Shown here: positions 35,578 to 45,665 of the stretch, in pieces
How positions within the stretch are numbered: the stretch's first letter is position 1
How the letters are laid out: every line of letters begins with the position of its first letter
Assembly: GCA_947488175.1 (NCBI GenBank)
Contig: CANKYO010000012.1
Span: 1-64,000 of the forward strand
Reading direction: 5' to 3'
Source: an uncultured Paracoccaceae bacterium
Lineage (GTDB): Bacteria > Pseudomonadota > Alphaproteobacteria > Rhodobacterales > Rhodobacteraceae
Length of the DNA stretch: 64,000 nucleotides
Program-made: the position numbers and the translations under genes
Notes under the pieces: model-generated
Told to the model about the DNA's origin: nothing
Seen by the model: the letters and a program-made list of their open reading frames with translations, nothing else
Database searches by the model: none

Positions 35578-36369
35578 ATGGTTGAAATGACAAAAGAACG
35601 CGAGATTGATCGCAGCCAAATGCAGGTCTCTGACGAGGTGGCGATCGAGATCACGAATATGAACAAGTGGTACGGGACATTCCACGTGCTGCGCGACATC
35701 AACTTGACCGTGCAGCGCGGTGAGCGGATCGTGATCTGCGGCCCGTCGGGTTCGGGTAAATCGACCCTGATCCGCTGCATCAACCGGCTTGAGGAACATC
35801 AGGCCGGTCAGATCATCGTGGACGGCACCGAGCTGTCGTCGGATCTGAAAAACATCGACAAGATCCGGTCGGAGGTCGGCATGTGCTTTCAGCACTTCAA
35901 CCTGTTCCCGCATCTGACGATCCTTGAAAACTGTACTCTCGCCCCGATTTGGGTTCGCAAGACCCCCAAGAAAGAGGCCGAGGAAATCGCGATGCATTTC
36001 CTCGAAAAGGTCAAGATCCCCGAACAGGCCGACAAATATCCCGGCCAGTTGTCTGGTGGTCAGCAGCAGCGTGTGGCCATTGCCCGGTCGCTCTGCATGA
36101 AGCCGCGCATCATGCTGTTTGATGAACCCACATCGGCCCTTGACCCCGAGATGATCAAGGAAGTGCTGGATACGATGATCGAGCTGGCCGAGGAAGGCAT
36201 GACCATGCTTTGTGTGACCCACGAAATGGGCTTTGCCCGTCAGGTCGCCAACCGCGTCATCTTCATGGACCAAGGCCAGATCGTCGAACAGAACGAGCCG
36301 GAGGAATTCTTCCTCAACCCGCAATCAGAGCGGACGCAGCTGTTCCTGAGCCAAATCCTCGGCCACTAA
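35578..36369 (+). CDS. aapP: Amino acid ABC transporter ATP-binding protein
   Basis: Cytoplasmic ATPase of the importer, 263 aa. It has Walker [11 protein letters not shown]-loop [12 protein letters not shown], signature [15 protein letters not shown], Walker [15 protein letters not shown] and switch His in CVTHEMGFA. The start at 35578 follows AAGGAGA. It is the last gene of aapJ-aapQ-aapM-aapP. A GCCCCGGC/GCCGGGGC hairpin at 36380-36400 follows, but without a T-run. Confidence 0.97.
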   Translation: MVEMTKEREIDRSQMQVSDEVAIEITNMNKWYGTFHVLRDINLTVQRGERIVICGPSGSGKSTLIRCINRLEEHQAGQIIVDGTELSSDLKNIDKIRSEVGMCFQHFNLFPHLTILENCTLAPIWVRKTPKKEAEEIAMHFLEKVKIPEQADKYPGQLSGGQQQRVAIARSLCMKPRIMLFDEPTSALDPEMIKEVLDTMIELAEEGMTMLCVTHEMGFARQVANRVIFMDQGQIVEQNEPEEFFLNPQSERTQLFLSQILGH

Positions 36370-36409
36370 GCACAACGTTGCCCCGGCCTTGCGCCGGGGC
36401 CTCGTGGCC

Positions 36410-36937
36410 CTAGTCGATGTCGGTGCGGCTGGTTCCGATCAGATCGCGCGGCACAATGAAATCGACGCATGTGCCGCCCCGCTGGCCAGCGTCAACCCAA
36501 CCATCAATCTCGAAATCAATAATGGCCGTGGCACAGGTCGGGTAGTCGCTGAACCGCGTGTGATCGGGCGCTGATTTGACCAGCAGGTTGGCCAGCATCC
36601 CGATCCCGGGATTGTGCCCAATCAGGGCAACACCGTCCGCCGTCTGGCGTTGGATCAGTTCCAGCAATGTCAGCGGGGCCGCGTGGTAGATCTGGGGCGA
36701 CAGGCTCAAGTCAGGCTTGGGGTCGAGCTGTTGCAGGATCAGGTCAGCCGTTTCGCGCGTCCGCGCTGCGTCCGAACACAGCACGACATCCGGTAGATAG
36801 CCATTGTCGGCCATCCATGTGCCGATGGCGGGCGCCGACGCGCGTCCGCGGTCGTTCAGGACGCGGGCATGATCATCGGCAAATGGATCGCTCCAACTGG
36901 ATTTGGCATGGCGGATCAGGATCAGGCGTTTGGTCAT
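36410..36937 (-). CDS. SixA-like histidine phosphatase
   Basis: A histidine-phosphatase superfamily protein of 175 aa, with the RHAKSSW motif (phospho-acceptor His10) and the second catalytic His in ALIGHNPGIG. The short length and LVLIRHAKSSW-type opening match the SixA branch, some members of which dephosphorylate phosphohistidine domains. The start overlaps the upstream Fe-S protein gene by 4 bases, so they are likely co-transcribed. Confidence 0.88.
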   Translation of the reverse strand: MTKRLILIRHAKSSWSDPFADDHARVLNDRGRASAPAIGTWMADNGYLPDVVLCSDAARTRETADLILQQLDPKPDLSLSPQIYHAAPLTLLELIQRQTADGVALIGHNPGIGMLANLLVKSAPDHTRFSDYPTCATAIIDFEIDGWVDAGQRGGTCVDFIVPRDLIGTSRTDID

Positions 36938-37539
36938 AGGAAGGCTTTCATGTGGAATGCGGCTTGATCGGGCAGGCGGTTACCTTGGCCTACGGGGCAC
37001 GTACGGCGGGCGGCACAGCCGCGTGTCATGCAACTGGCCCCGTCGGGGCTGCGCAGATAGGTCTTGCACCGATCCACGTCATAGCCGTCGGCAAACGCAT
37101 CGACGGGGCAGGCGGCTTTGCAGGGGCGGCCTTTGCAGGTATCGCAAGGACACGGCCCGGTGCCGATCACCGCGTGGCCCGGCTGCCGGATTGCGCCCCT
37201 GAACGACACGAAAAGCCCCGCATCTTCATGCACAAGAAACCCAATGGGCGACGTCCAGCAGCGCCCGCTTTTCAGCGCCCAGTTTTGAAACGGGGCATAG
37301 GGCGGCCCGCCGAAGGGAAAGATGGCCGTGCCGTTGTGTTCGGCCGCGATGGTGTTGACCACCCGGGCCGACCAGCGATCCAGCGGGTTGGGGGCGCAAT
37401 CGCCATATTCCGGGCTGGCACGAAAAATGGGCCAGAAATGTGGTTCGTCCGGCCCGATCAGCGTGATGACATCGGCGCCGTCCTGGCATTCGCCCAATGG
37501 GCGCAGGCCAACCCGGCGCAGCCTGTCATTCAGACCCAT
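36934..37539 (-). CDS. 4Fe-4S ferredoxin-like protein, 201 aa
   Basis: The C-terminal half has a Cys cluster (CPCDTCKGRPCKAACPVDAF, then CMTRGCAARRTCPVG) typical of bacterial ferredoxin folds and QueG-like proteins. The N-terminal half (IGPDEPHFWPIFRASPEY, FPFGGPPYAPFQNW) is characteristic of a proteobacterial family of unknown function. No cobalamin domain is seen and it is much shorter than QueG, so queuosine synthesis is not claimed. A one-base gap follows the upstream secreted-protein gene on the same strand. Confidence 0.8.
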   Translation of the reverse strand: MGLNDRLRRVGLRPLGECQDGADVITLIGPDEPHFWPIFRASPEYGDCAPNPLDRWSARVVNTIAAEHNGTAIFPFGGPPYAPFQNWALKSGRCWTSPIGFLVHEDAGLFVSFRGAIRQPGHAVIGTGPCPCDTCKGRPCKAACPVDAFADGYDVDRCKTYLRSPDGASCMTRGCAARRTCPVGQGNRLPDQAAFHMKAFL

Positions 37540-38043
37540 TCAGCGCACACGGGTCCATGACGGGGGTATTGATCCGGGGGCGTCTGGCACGAAGGTCAGC
37601 ACATCGTCGCTACACCTGAAATTGCCGCGCGACTGGCCCCAGCCGCCACCATCGGCTGTGGTGATCGGGATGTCCATGCGTGTGCCCATGACGTCGGCTG
37701 AACCGACAAGCGCATAGTCCGTCACATCCGCGATATAGTCGTTATCATCTGCACTTAGCGTTCCTTGCGATGCGCCGCTGATGGTGATAGCCATGGGTGG
37801 CACATCGGGCATCTGTGCGGTGATGACCAGATCATCGATGGTCATCGACATGTCGCCCGCATCCGAAATCTGCAGATTGGCCGACCCGCCATCATGGCGC
37901 GCGCTACCGCCCATCTGGGCGCCCATGGCATCGGCCAGGCTCTGACCGTCGACCTCCCATTGTCCTACAAGGCAGGGGTCGATGGCCAAGGCGGATGTGG
38001 TGGAAAGTGTCAGGGCAAAAGCAGCGCAGGAAAGCAGTTTCAT
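37540..38043 (-). CDS. Secreted protein of unknown family, 167 aa
   Basis: The Sec signal peptide MKLLSCAAFALTLSTTSALA is followed by a mature domain with PCLVGQWEVDG at its start, resembling lipocalin-like or DUF-type periplasmic proteins. Two Cys (CLVGQ and FRCSDD) could form a disulfide. The ATG at 38043 is chosen because GGGAG lies 7 bases upstream; the ATG two codons earlier sits on it. Function unknown. Confidence 0.75.
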   Translation of the reverse strand: MKLLSCAAFALTLSTTSALAIDPCLVGQWEVDGQSLADAMGAQMGGSARHDGGSANLQISDAGDMSMTIDDLVITAQMPDVPPMAITISGASQGTLSADDNDYIADVTDYALVGSADVMGTRMDIPITTADGGGWGQSRGNFRCSDDVLTFVPDAPGSIPPSWTRVR

Positions 38044-38103
38044 CGTCATCTCCCTTAAAGAACGGATGTCACATAGCACAGTTTCGACCGTGGTGCAGGT
38101 CCT

Positions 38104-38982
38104 TCAATCGCGCCGTTCGCGAATGATCGAACCGGCCCCGTGTTCGGTAAACAACTCCAGCAGGCAGGCATTGGGCAATCGCCCGTCCAGAATGACGACG
38201 GCGCGCACGCCCTGTTCCAGCGCGGCAAGCGCGGTTTCTGTCTTTGGGATCATCCCGCCTGCGATCGTGCCATCAGCAATCATCGCGCCGACCTGATCGG
38301 TGGTCAGTTGCGTCACAACCTCGCCACTCGCGTCCTTGACCCCGGGCACGTCGGTCAGCAACAGCAGGCGGTCCGCCTTCAGCGCGCCGGCTATGGCGCC
38401 GGCGGCCGTATCACCATTGACGTTGAAGGTTTCCAGCATGTCCATGCCGGTCGCCACGGGGGCCACCACCGGAATGATCCCGGCACTGTAAAGATCGCGC
38501 AGCACCTGCACGTTCATTTCCACCGGTTTGCCGACAAAGCCCAGTTCGGGGTCGTCGGCCTCGGCCACCATCAGGTCGTCATCCTTGCCCGACAGACCGA
38601 CAGCGCGCCCGCCTTCGTCCATGATCGCCTGCACGATGCGTTTGTTGACCAACCCGGTCAGCACCATTTCGACGACTTCGACAGTGTCCTTATCGGTCAC
38701 CCGCTTGCCGCGCACGAACTCCGATTTGATCCCCAGCTTGTCCAGCATCTCGTTGATCATCGGGCCACCGCCATGCACCACGACGGGGTTCATGCCGACC
38801 TGACGCATCAGCACGATATCGCGGGCGAATTCGGCCATCGCGTCGGCGTCGCCCATGGCGTTGCCACCGAATTTCACAACGACGATTGCCCCTGAATAGC
38901 GCTGCAGATAGGGCAGGGCCTCGGACAGTGTGCGTGCAGTTGCGATCCAGTCACGGTTCATGTCTTCGGTCCTTTTCTTCAT
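38104..38982 (-). CDS. argB: Acetylglutamate kinase
   Basis: Phosphorylates N-acetylglutamate, the second step of arginine synthesis. It is 292 aa from the ATG that overlaps the yihA stop. A second ATG 7 codons in (38961, [12 protein letters not shown]) has its own AAGGA 8 bases upstream and may be the true start. Motifs include [26 protein letters not shown], the [12 protein letters not shown] loop and the final GAGSIIRE. The upstream half of the neighbourhood is yidC-MOSC-yihA on the same strand. Confidence 0.95.
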   Translation of the reverse strand: MKKRTEDMNRDWIATARTLSEALPYLQRYSGAIVVVKFGGNAMGDADAMAEFARDIVLMRQVGMNPVVVHGGGPMINEMLDKLGIKSEFVRGKRVTDKDTVEVVEMVLTGLVNKRIVQAIMDEGGRAVGLSGKDDDLMVAEADDPELGFVGKPVEMNVQVLRDLYSAGIIPVVAPVATGMDMLETFNVNGDTAAGAIAGALKADRLLLLTDVPGVKDASGEVVTQLTTDQVGAMIADGTIAGGMIPKTETALAALEQGVRAVVILDGRLPNACLLELFTEHGAGSIIRERRD

Positions 38983-39626
38983 TCCACGCCCGCGATGACG
39001 GCGCGCAGCGTCGCGATCCCGTCGCCTTTTTCGGAAGAGGTCAGGATGATCTCGGGAAAGGCGGCAGGGTGTTTGACCAATGCGGCGCGTGTTTTAGCCA
39101 ACGCTTCGTCCAGTGCCTTGCCCTTGATTTTGTCCGTCTTGGTCATGACCACCTGAAACGTCACCGCGGCACTATCCAGCAGGGACATGATTTCCTCGTC
39201 CACCGCCTTGGCCCCGTGCCGTGCATCGATCAGGACAAAGACCCGGCGCAACGTCTGGCGGCCCTGCAGATACTGCTTCAGCAACCGCTGCCATTTCTCG
39301 ACAACCGCAACTGGCGCGTTGGCAAAGCCGTAGCCGGGCAGGTCGACCACATAGATGTCGCCTGCGGTGAAAAAGTTGATTTCCTGCGTGCGCCCCGGCG
39401 TGTTGGAGGCACGCGCCAGCCCCTTACGCCCGGTCAGTGCGTTGATCAGAGAGGATTTGCCCACGTTGGACCGCCCGGCAAAGCAAACCTCGACCCGGTC
39501 CGCAGGGGGCAGCCCGTCCATGGCGACCACGCCTTTGAGGAATTCGGTTTCGCCTGCAAACAACCGCCGCCCTTTTTCAAGCGCGGCGTCGTCAGGGGTT
39601 TCGACCTCGGGAAAGCGTAGTTCCAT
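38979..39626 (-). CDS. yihA: Ribosome-biogenesis GTPase YihA/EngB
   Basis: Essential GTPase for 50S assembly. It is 215 aa from [14 protein letters not shown]1 is GRSNVGKSS (residues 51-59), G2 [12 protein letters not shown]3 DLPGYGFA, G4 TKTDK. The start at 39626 follows AAGGTGGG, and a longer reading with 8 extra residues is not conserved. It overlaps argB by 4 bases, and the MOSC gene ends 1 base upstream. Confidence 0.95.
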   Translation of the reverse strand: MELRFPEVETPDDAALEKGRRLFAGETEFLKGVVAMDGLPPADRVEVCFAGRSNVGKSSLINALTGRKGLARASNTPGRTQEINFFTAGDIYVVDLPGYGFANAPVAVVEKWQRLLKQYLQGRQTLRRVFVLIDARHGAKAVDEEIMSLLDSAAVTFQVVMTKTDKIKGKALDEALAKTRAALVKHPAAFPEIILTSSEKGDGIATLRAVIAGVE

Positions 39627-39627
39627 C

Positions 39628-40383
39628 TTAGCCCACCTTGACCTTGTCATTCAGGCCGACCTTACCGCCCTTGATCACCGTGGCATAGACGCCGAAATTC
39701 TGGTGGTCCCAGCCGTCGCGCAAAACCGCCAGCGTGTCGGTGTCGCGCTGCCCGGTGCGCGGGTTCGCCTTTGTGTGGGCGCAGCGTTCGATGGGTTCAT
39801 GGACCTGCAGCACCGCATCGCCGATATGGATTTCGCGGTCGATCCATTCGAATTCCTGCCAGGGCGCGGTGCCATCCAGCCAGATATTCCCCCGCCAGCG
39901 CTCCATCTCCAGGCGGCTGCCCAGACGGCCCTGCACAGCCTTGTGGCTGGCGTAGGTCATGATCGACACGGTGGGGTAATTGCTGTCGGTCATGCCCCGG
40001 TCGGGGGCGGCAACCAGCCCGGTGGGCTGAAACCGGTCAGGCGGGCATAAGGGCGCGACCCAGGCCAGAAACCGGGCCTGATCCGCTGGATCGTCGGGGG
40101 CAAATTGCAACTCGCCCAGATCCTGATGGGTCAGTGTCAGGCTGCGTGCATCCTCGTCCAGCTTGGCCCAGATGCCAGCCAGACCGGGGGTTGTCACACC
40201 GATCATGAAGTTCCGGCAAGACACCCATTCGGGGTTTGCGGCATCAAACTTGGTCCGGTCATGGGTGACGGCCCAGTGCCTGTCCCACGGCATGGTCTGT
40301 CCAGTGACCAGTGTGACCTCATCCAACGCCTCACGCCCGTGGCTTTTGATCGGATGCCGCCACAGCGCGGCGACAGTGATCAT
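39628..40383 (-). CDS. MOSC domain protein
   Basis: A sulfur-carrier-type domain protein of 251 aa, starting MITVAALWRHPIKSHGRE (MOSC N-terminal beta-barrel type) and carrying the core RCAHTKANPRTGQRD with the conserved Cys that would carry sulfur. It has relatives in molybdenum-cofactor sulfuration and molybdenum enzymes of the mARC type. The specific substrate is not known. It is directly adjacent to the yidC stop. Confidence 0.9.
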   Translation of the reverse strand: MITVAALWRHPIKSHGREALDEVTLVTGQTMPWDRHWAVTHDRTKFDAANPEWVSCRNFMIGVTTPGLAGIWAKLDEDARSLTLTHQDLGELQFAPDDPADQARFLAWVAPLCPPDRFQPTGLVAAPDRGMTDSNYPTVSIMTYASHKAVQGRLGSRLEMERWRGNIWLDGTAPWQEFEWIDREIHIGDAVLQVHEPIERCAHTKANPRTGQRDTDTLAVLRDGWDHQNFGVYATVIKGGKVGLNDKVKVG

Positions 40384-42186
40384 CTACTTGCCCTCTTTCT
40401 TGTCGAGGTCGACGGTTTTCTTCCGCTTGATGCTGGACTTGATATTGCCGAACACATCCGGCTTGGCGCCGTGACTGCGCATAATGGCGTATTGCTGGAT
40501 GAAGGTTATGATGTTGTTGGCGATCCAGTAGATCACCAGACCGGAGGCGAACGACCCCAGCATGAACATGAAGACCCATGGCATCCAGGCAAAGATCATC
40601 TGTTGGGTTGGGTCGGTTGGGGCCGGGTTCAGCTTTTGCTGCAGCCACATCGACACACCCAGCAGGATCGGCAGGATCCCGATAAAGAGCAGGGCGAGGA
40701 TCGATCCGGGCTCTGGCCCGGCAAATGGCAACAGGCCGAACAGGTTCAGGATAGAGGATGGATCAGGCGCGCTGAGGTCATCGATCCAGCCGAACCACGG
40801 GGCATGGCGCAATTCGATGGTGACAAAGATCACCTTGTAGAGTGAGAAGAAGATCGGAATTTGCAGCAGGATCGGCAGACAACCCGCGGCCGGGTTGACC
40901 TTGTTGTCTTTGTAAAGCTTCATCATGCCTTGCTGCATGGCCTGCCGGTCGTCGCCGGCTTTTTCCTTCAGCTTTTCCATCTCCGGCTGCAATTCTTTCA
41001 TGCGCGCCATTGAGACATAGGATTTATAGGCCAGCGGCAGCACCAGCGCCTTGAGGAACACGGTCAGCGCAATGATCGCCCAGCCCATATTGCCGATCAC
41101 GGCGTTCAGATAATGCAGCACGGCAAAGATCGGTTTGGTCAGGAAGAAAAACCAGCCCCAGTCGATGCTGTCCAGAAAGCCGCCAACGCCGCCCTCGTTT
41201 TCGTAATGGCGGATCGCTTCCCATTCCTTGGCCCCGGCAAAGAACCGGGTGGTGACGGTTGTGGATGCACCGGCCGCAACGCTTTCCGCAGGCATAATCG
41301 CCTCGGCCTGATAGATGTCGCGATTGTCGAAATGGCGGACAGTGGCGCGGAAGGGTGCGCCCTGTTCGGGGATCAGGGTTGTCATCCAGTAGTGATCTGT
41401 CCAGCCGATCCAGCCGTTCTGCTGCACCTCGACTCGGGCGTTTTCGTCGTTGGGCACCAGATCGACCACTTCGTCATAGTCAATCTCTGACAATTCGCCA
41501 TCGGCCATCCGTACAAGGCCTTCGTGCAGGATAAAGAAGTTCTTGAGGTCATCTGGTTCCGAATAGCGCCGGATCAGTCCATAGGGGCGGGAGTTGAAGA
41601 CGCCATCGCCGTTGTTGATCAGCGTCTGTTCAAAGCTGAACATAAACTCATCATCAATCGAGATTTTGGTCTGGAACACCTGCCCCTGCCCATTGTCCCA
41701 TTGCAGAGTGATGGGTGTTGTAGGCGTCAGTGTTTCCCCTTCGACCAAGGTCCAGACAGTATCATCATTCGGGGCAACATCGCGGTCGCCGGTCCAGCCG
41801 AACAAGGCCAGATAGGCATCAGCTTCGCCCGCGGGGCGCATCAGACGAACGGTTTCGGCATCTTCATCCAGCGTTTCGCGGTAATTGGTCAGGGCCAGAT
41901 CGTCGATCCGCCCGCCACGCAAGGAAAGGGAACCGGAGACGGAACTGTTTTGAATGGCGATGCGCTGGGCTTCCGCCTCGGCGGTCGGTTCCTGATCGGG
42001 GGTTGTGACGGCCCCGGTGGTTGTCGGGGCCTCCGCGGCAGGCACGGCACCGCCATCGGTACTGACGCTTTGTTCGACGGTCGGCTCGATAGGGATCTCC
42101 TCGGGCGGGAACAACAACGTCCATGTCATGATGACGGCAAAGCTCAGCACCGTCGCCAGGATCAGGTTCCTATTCTGCTCGTCCAT
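40384..42186 (-). CDS. yidC: Membrane protein insertase YidC
   Basis: Inserts and folds inner-membrane proteins, alone or with SecYEG. It is 600 aa from MDEQNRNLILATVLSFAVI. In-frame GTG 42207 and ATG 42201 upstream are less like the family. It has an N-terminal membrane anchor, a large periplasmic domain (about 40-340) and the conserved five-helix core with MARMKELQPEMEKLKEKAGDD and NPAAGCLPILLQIPIFFSLYKV in pieces. The C-terminus is Lys-rich. It is separated from yidD-rnpA-rpmH by ttcA and three accessory genes. Confidence 0.96.
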   Translation of the reverse strand: MDEQNRNLILATVLSFAVIMTWTLLFPPEEIPIEPTVEQSVSTDGGAVPAAEAPTTTGAVTTPDQEPTAEAEAQRIAIQNSSVSGSLSLRGGRIDDLALTNYRETLDEDAETVRLMRPAGEADAYLALFGWTGDRDVAPNDDTVWTLVEGETLTPTTPITLQWDNGQGQVFQTKISIDDEFMFSFEQTLINNGDGVFNSRPYGLIRRYSEPDDLKNFFILHEGLVRMADGELSEIDYDEVVDLVPNDENARVEVQQNGWIGWTDHYWMTTLIPEQGAPFRATVRHFDNRDIYQAEAIMPAESVAAGASTTVTTRFFAGAKEWEAIRHYENEGGVGGFLDSIDWGWFFFLTKPIFAVLHYLNAVIGNMGWAIIALTVFLKALVLPLAYKSYVSMARMKELQPEMEKLKEKAGDDRQAMQQGMMKLYKDNKVNPAAGCLPILLQIPIFFSLYKVIFVTIELRHAPWFGWIDDLSAPDPSSILNLFGLLPFAGPEPGSILALLFIGILPILLGVSMWLQQKLNPAPTDPTQQMIFAWMPWVFMFMLGSFASGLVIYWIANNIITFIQQYAIMRSHGAKPDVFGNIKSSIKRKKTVDLDKKEGK

Positions 42187-42305
42187 CTGAAAGTCGCCCA
42201 TTTCCACATAAAATTCTGAAGGCCGTTCAACCTGCCGGGGGCCGAAAGGTCAAGCGGTTTTGCCTTATTTGCGACCAAACAGGGCAGTTGTGATCATCGT
42301 CAGGC

Positions 42306-43163
42306 CTATTCGTGCGGCGCCGCGTCCGCCGCAAGCGTCAGCCCCGCGAAATCGAACAGTTTCGGGTCCAGCAGATGCGAAGGTCGCGCATTCATCAGCG
42401 CCCGGAACATGACCTGCCTGCGTCCCGGGCTGTTCTTTTCCCAGCCATCCAGGATCTGTTTGACCTGCTGGCGCTGCAACCCATCCTGCGACCCGCACAG
42501 ATCACAGGGAATGATCGGATAATTCATGGCTTTCGCGAATTTTTCGCAATCAGCCTCGGCCACATGCGCCAGCGGGCGATAGAGTAACAGATCGCCTTCC
42601 TCGTTGACCAGTTTTGGCGGCATCGTGGCCAGACGCCCGCCGTGGAACAGGTTCATGAAAAACGTCTCGAGAATATCGTCCCGGTGGTGGCCCAACACCG
42701 CGGCTGAACAGCCCTCTTCGCGGGCGATCCGGTACAGGTTGCCCCGCCGCAACCGCGAACACAGCGCGCAGAATGTCCGCCCCGCTGGCACGTTGTCCAT
42801 GACGATGGAATATGTGTCCTGATATTCGATCCGGTGCGGCACGCCCATCCTTTCCAGAAACTCCGGCAGCACCGTCGCGGGAAACCCCGGTTGCCCCTGA
42901 TCCAGATTGCAGGCGATCAGATCGACAGGCAGCAGGCCGCGCCACTTCAGCTCATACAGCGCCGCCAGCAGGGTATAGCTGTCCTTGCCGCCAGACAGGC
43001 AAACCAGCCATTTGTCCGGTTTCTGGCCTGTCTGAGGGGGCACCATCCCATACTGTTCGATCGCCTCGCGGGTATATCGCACGATGCGTTTGCGCAGCTT
43101 CTTGAACTCGGTGCTGGAAGGCGCACCGTGGAAAAGCGGGTGGATTTCTGTATCGTCAAGCAT
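42306..43163 (-). CDS. ttcA: tRNA 2-thiocytidine synthase TtcA
   Basis: ATP-dependent thiolation of cytidine 32 in tRNA, using an Fe-S cluster. It is 285 aa, with the PP-loop [12 protein letters not shown] (SGGKDS at 57-62) and the two cluster CxxC pairs in [11 protein letters not shown] and [32 protein letters not shown] is also conserved. It is monocistronic or loosely linked to yidC 120 bases downstream, and divergent from the DUF1353 gene. Confidence 0.95.
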   Translation of the reverse strand: MLDDTEIHPLFHGAPSSTEFKKLRKRIVRYTREAIEQYGMVPPQTGQKPDKWLVCLSGGKDSYTLLAALYELKWRGLLPVDLIACNLDQGQPGFPATVLPEFLERMGVPHRIEYQDTYSIVMDNVPAGRTFCALCSRLRRGNLYRIAREEGCSAAVLGHHRDDILETFFMNLFHGGRLATMPPKLVNEEGDLLLYRPLAHVAEADCEKFAKAMNYPIIPCDLCGSQDGLQRQQVKQILDGWEKNSPGRRQVMFRALMNARPSHLLDPKLFDFAGLTLAADAAPHE

Positions 43164-43212
43164 GGGTGAAAGCCCTACCGCGCCCCGCGAGGTCCGCCAA
43201 GAGGTTTTGTGA

Positions 43213-43800
43213 ATGATTAAGCGTCATGATGCGCCCCCTGAACCGGTAAACCCTTACCCCGATGCGCCAACCGAGGTGGCGGGTTTTCGTTATGACAGCG
43301 CGCTGGTCCTGCTGAGGCTGAAAGATGCGGTCAGGATGCGCAACGGAGAGGATGCGGATTATCTGCTGGGCCGCCCGTTCCTGGTGTCGTGGCAGGATCC
43401 TGATGGTGTCTGGATACCATTGGCCGTGCCGCAGGGCCTGATCACCGACTTGACCAGCGTACCGCGCCTGTTTCGGTTCCTGATCGGGCGGGTGGGGCCG
43501 TGGCTGGAGGCGGCGATCATACATGACTACCTTTACATTGCGTGGCAGGACGTCAGCGGGCGCGGGTCGACCGAACAGGACCGCCGCTTTGCCGACAATA
43601 TCATGCGGGCAGCCATGCAGGCGGCCAAGGTTAGCCCCTTGCGGATCTGGGCGATTTTTGCGGCGCTGCGCCTGTTTGGCGGACCGGGCTATCGCAGGGG
43701 TGCGCAAGAGCGCTTTGTTGATATCTGCGATCCGGACATCACCTGCCAGTTGGCTCCGCAGACCGCGGGTCACGGTCAATGCTATATTAGCAGATCTTAA
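43213..43800 (+). CDS. DUF1353 family protein, 195 aa
   Basis: The segment [38 protein letters not shown], in pieces, followed by [11 protein letters not shown], is the DUF1353 signature, with its possible metal-binding or catalytic Asp and His. The family is common in phages and their hosts, and its function is unknown. ATG at 43213. Array 2 of GTCGG boxes starts 30 bases after its stop. Confidence 0.82.
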   Translation: MIKRHDAPPEPVNPYPDAPTEVAGFRYDSALVLLRLKDAVRMRNGEDADYLLGRPFLVSWQDPDGVWIPLAVPQGLITDLTSVPRLFRFLIGRVGPWLEAAIIHDYLYIAWQDVSGRGSTEQDRRFADNIMRAAMQAAKVSPLRIWAIFAALRLFGGPGYRRGAQERFVDICDPDITCQLAPQTAGHGQCYISRS

Positions 43801-43830
43801 CCGAACCCTACCGTGCATGCACGACGGGAT

Positions 43831-43868
43831 CCGACGCTTTGCCGACGCAAGTCCGACGTGATGCCGAC
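43831..43868. repeat. Four GTCGG boxes at an exact 11-bp period (array 2, minus orientation)
   Basis: CCGAC begins at 43831, 43842, 43853 and 43864. Read on the minus strand the spacers are CATCAC, ACTTGC, CAAAGC and then ATCCCG: the same blocks as array 1 but with the second and third exchanged. It lies 70 bases upstream of a lipoprotein gene, where a regulator or sigma-factor site would be expected. Confidence 0.75.
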
Positions 43869-43938
43869 AGTAATTTTTGGGGAATTTGCCCACCTGAAGC
43901 GCCGCGCTAGGTCAGGGTTGGACAGAAGGAAAACCATC

Positions 43939-44475
43939 ATGCGCATCCTGATTACTTTCGCCTTTCTGGCGCTTGCCGCCTGCACCGGAAAACCATCATT
44001 CGACGATCCCAGCCTCAGTGACCGCAAGCTGAACATGGAGGAATTCTTTGACGGTGAACTGGTAGCCTACGGCCAGTTTCAGGATGTGCTCGGCACGGTG
44101 CGCCGCAGTTTTGTCGTTGATATCAAGGGTGATTGGGACGGAGAGCGGCTGCGCCTGGTCGAGGATTTCGTCTATGAGGACGGATCAACTGAACAGCGGA
44201 TCTGGACCCTGACCAAGACCGGCCCGGACAGCTGGACAGGCACCGCGCCGGGCGTGATCGGACAGGCCACCGGGCAGGAAAAAGATAATCGTTTCAATTG
44301 GGTATACGAAATCGATCTGCCTGTCCCCTCTGCCGACGGCACATCCGAAACCCTCCGCGTGACCTTTGACGACTGGATGTGGCAGTTGTCCGAAGACCGT
44401 CTGCTGAACCTCGCCTACGTCAAACGTTTCGGGTTTGATATCGGGGTCGTGACGATATCATTCGAAAAGAAGTGA
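43939..44475 (+). CDS. DUF3833 lipoprotein, 178 aa
   Basis: MRILITFAFLALAACTG is a lipoprotein signal peptide with the lipobox LAAC. The body fits DUF3833 (NMEEFFDGELVAYGQFQD, FTYEDG-like FVYEDGSTEQRIW, and FDDWMW...L.DRLLNLAYVKRFGFDIG). It is probably anchored to the outer membrane on its periplasmic side. Function unknown; family members often neighbour photolyase and lipid-modification genes, which are not seen here. The start has AGAAGGA upstream. It may be controlled by the GTCGG array 70 bases away. Confidence 0.85.
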   Translation: MRILITFAFLALAACTGKPSFDDPSLSDRKLNMEEFFDGELVAYGQFQDVLGTVRRSFVVDIKGDWDGERLRLVEDFVYEDGSTEQRIWTLTKTGPDSWTGTAPGVIGQATGQEKDNRFNWVYEIDLPVPSADGTSETLRVTFDDWMWQLSEDRLLNLAYVKRFGFDIGVVTISFEKK

Positions 44476-44514
44476 CGGCCATCGCGCCGTCTCGGGACAT
44501 GAGGGGATGGCGTT

Positions 44515-45447
44515 ATGGGAAATCTGATCGGGGTGCTGGCCCTTGTCGTGACACTTGCCGTGGTCGGGTTCATTTTGTGGCGTGAACGGCAGGGCGAAAA
44601 GACCGATAATTACTTCGCCGGCAAAAAGCCAACACCACCCAAACCCCGGCAAGACGACCGGGATTGGCCCGCCATCGTACAGGACGCCCGCAACAAAGCC
44701 GCAGCCATGGCCCGCCCCGCAATCGCACTGACAATGGCCAAAGAACCTGTTGCCGCAGACGCACATTCATCCATCGGCGGACGGCCCAGCCTGCCAGCCG
44801 ATGCGCCCTGGCCGCAGGACGCCAACGGCAAACCGATGATCTTTCTGGCACAGATCAATTATGCCGACATGCCACCGCTGGATGGATATCCGACGCAAGG
44901 GGTCCTGTCGTTCTTTGTCATGGACGATGACCTGAACGGATGCAATTTTCCGTCGCTTGCAAACAAGGGGTTTCATGTCGTCTATCACGAAGATGCCGAG
45001 GCGCTGGTGCGGCGGGATCTGCCGGACCGGGCATGGGAATTCACACCATTCAACGACGAACTGACGCAGCAGGGGCGACGACTGACAGGGCAGGCGGCAA
45101 ACGGGCCAGTATCACCCAACAGCACCGCAATGCGAGAGCTGACAGAGGGCTGGTATCCCGACTGCCCCGGTGAATTATGGGACATGCTGCACGAGGATCT
45201 GACTGCCGCCAAACCCTCAGAGATATACTACGGTGGTCACCCCGATTTCACGCAGGAGGACTTTCGCCGCACCGGTGCGGATCCTGAGCTGAGCGAGGTG
45301 CTATTGCAGTTGGGGTTCGTGCTTGATCGCGAAACCGGGGTCGAGATTTGCTGGGGCGATGCAGGCGAGGCGTGTTTCCTGATCTCAAAGGCGGATCTTG
45401 CCGAACGCCGGTTCGACAAGGTCGCCTATAACTGGGATTGCAGCTAG
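44515..45447 (+). CDS. DUF1963 (YwqG-like) protein with N-terminal membrane anchor, 310 aa
   Basis: Residues 2-21 form a single transmembrane helix ([20 protein letters not shown]). The rest resembles DUF1963, with [43 protein letters not shown] and [10 protein letters not shown] in pieces. The family occurs in immunity-like and stress contexts and has no defined activity. It lies 39 bases after the DUF3833 gene and may share its transcript. It converges on yidD with 4 bases of overlap. Confidence 0.82.
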   Translation: MGNLIGVLALVVTLAVVGFILWRERQGEKTDNYFAGKKPTPPKPRQDDRDWPAIVQDARNKAAAMARPAIALTMAKEPVAADAHSSIGGRPSLPADAPWPQDANGKPMIFLAQINYADMPPLDGYPTQGVLSFFVMDDDLNGCNFPSLANKGFHVVYHEDAEALVRRDLPDRAWEFTPFNDELTQQGRRLTGQAANGPVSPNSTAMRELTEGWYPDCPGELWDMLHEDLTAAKPSEIYYGGHPDFTQEDFRRTGADPELSEVLLQLGFVLDRETGVEICWGDAGEACFLISKADLAERRFDKVAYNWDCS

Positions 45448-45665
45448 TCCGGGACGTTATCGATCCCAGACCCGCCCCATGGGTGGCACCGCCCGATCCG
45501 GCGGATCGTCAGCCAGCTGCCCCTGATGGCTCCGTGCTTTTCCAGTGCCTCCAGCGCATAGGCCGAACAGGTGGGTTGAAACCGGCAGCCGTGGCCCACC
45601 CACGGCGACAGAACGACCCGGTAGGCCCTTACGGGGAGTGACACGAGATAGGCGAGCGGCGTCAT
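45444..45665 (-). CDS. yidD: Membrane protein insertion efficiency factor YidD
   Basis: A small 73-aa membrane-associated protein that assists YidC, with the invariant [19 protein letters not shown] and the C-terminal [15 protein letters not shown]. The ATG overlaps the rnpA stop by 4 bases, the usual rpmH-rnpA-yidD arrangement. Confidence 0.95.
   Translation of the reverse strand: MTPLAYLVSLPVRAYRVVLSPWVGHGCRFQPTCSAYALEALEKHGAIRGSWLTIRRIGRCHPWGGSGIDNVPD

Noticed and set aside
36380-36400. Hairpin after aapP as a rho-independent terminator
   Set aside because: The 8-bp GC stem has no following T-run in either direction.
36934-37539. Epoxyqueuosine reductase QueG
   Set aside because: It has the ferredoxin-like Cys clusters but is far too short and lacks the cobalamin-binding N-terminal domain.
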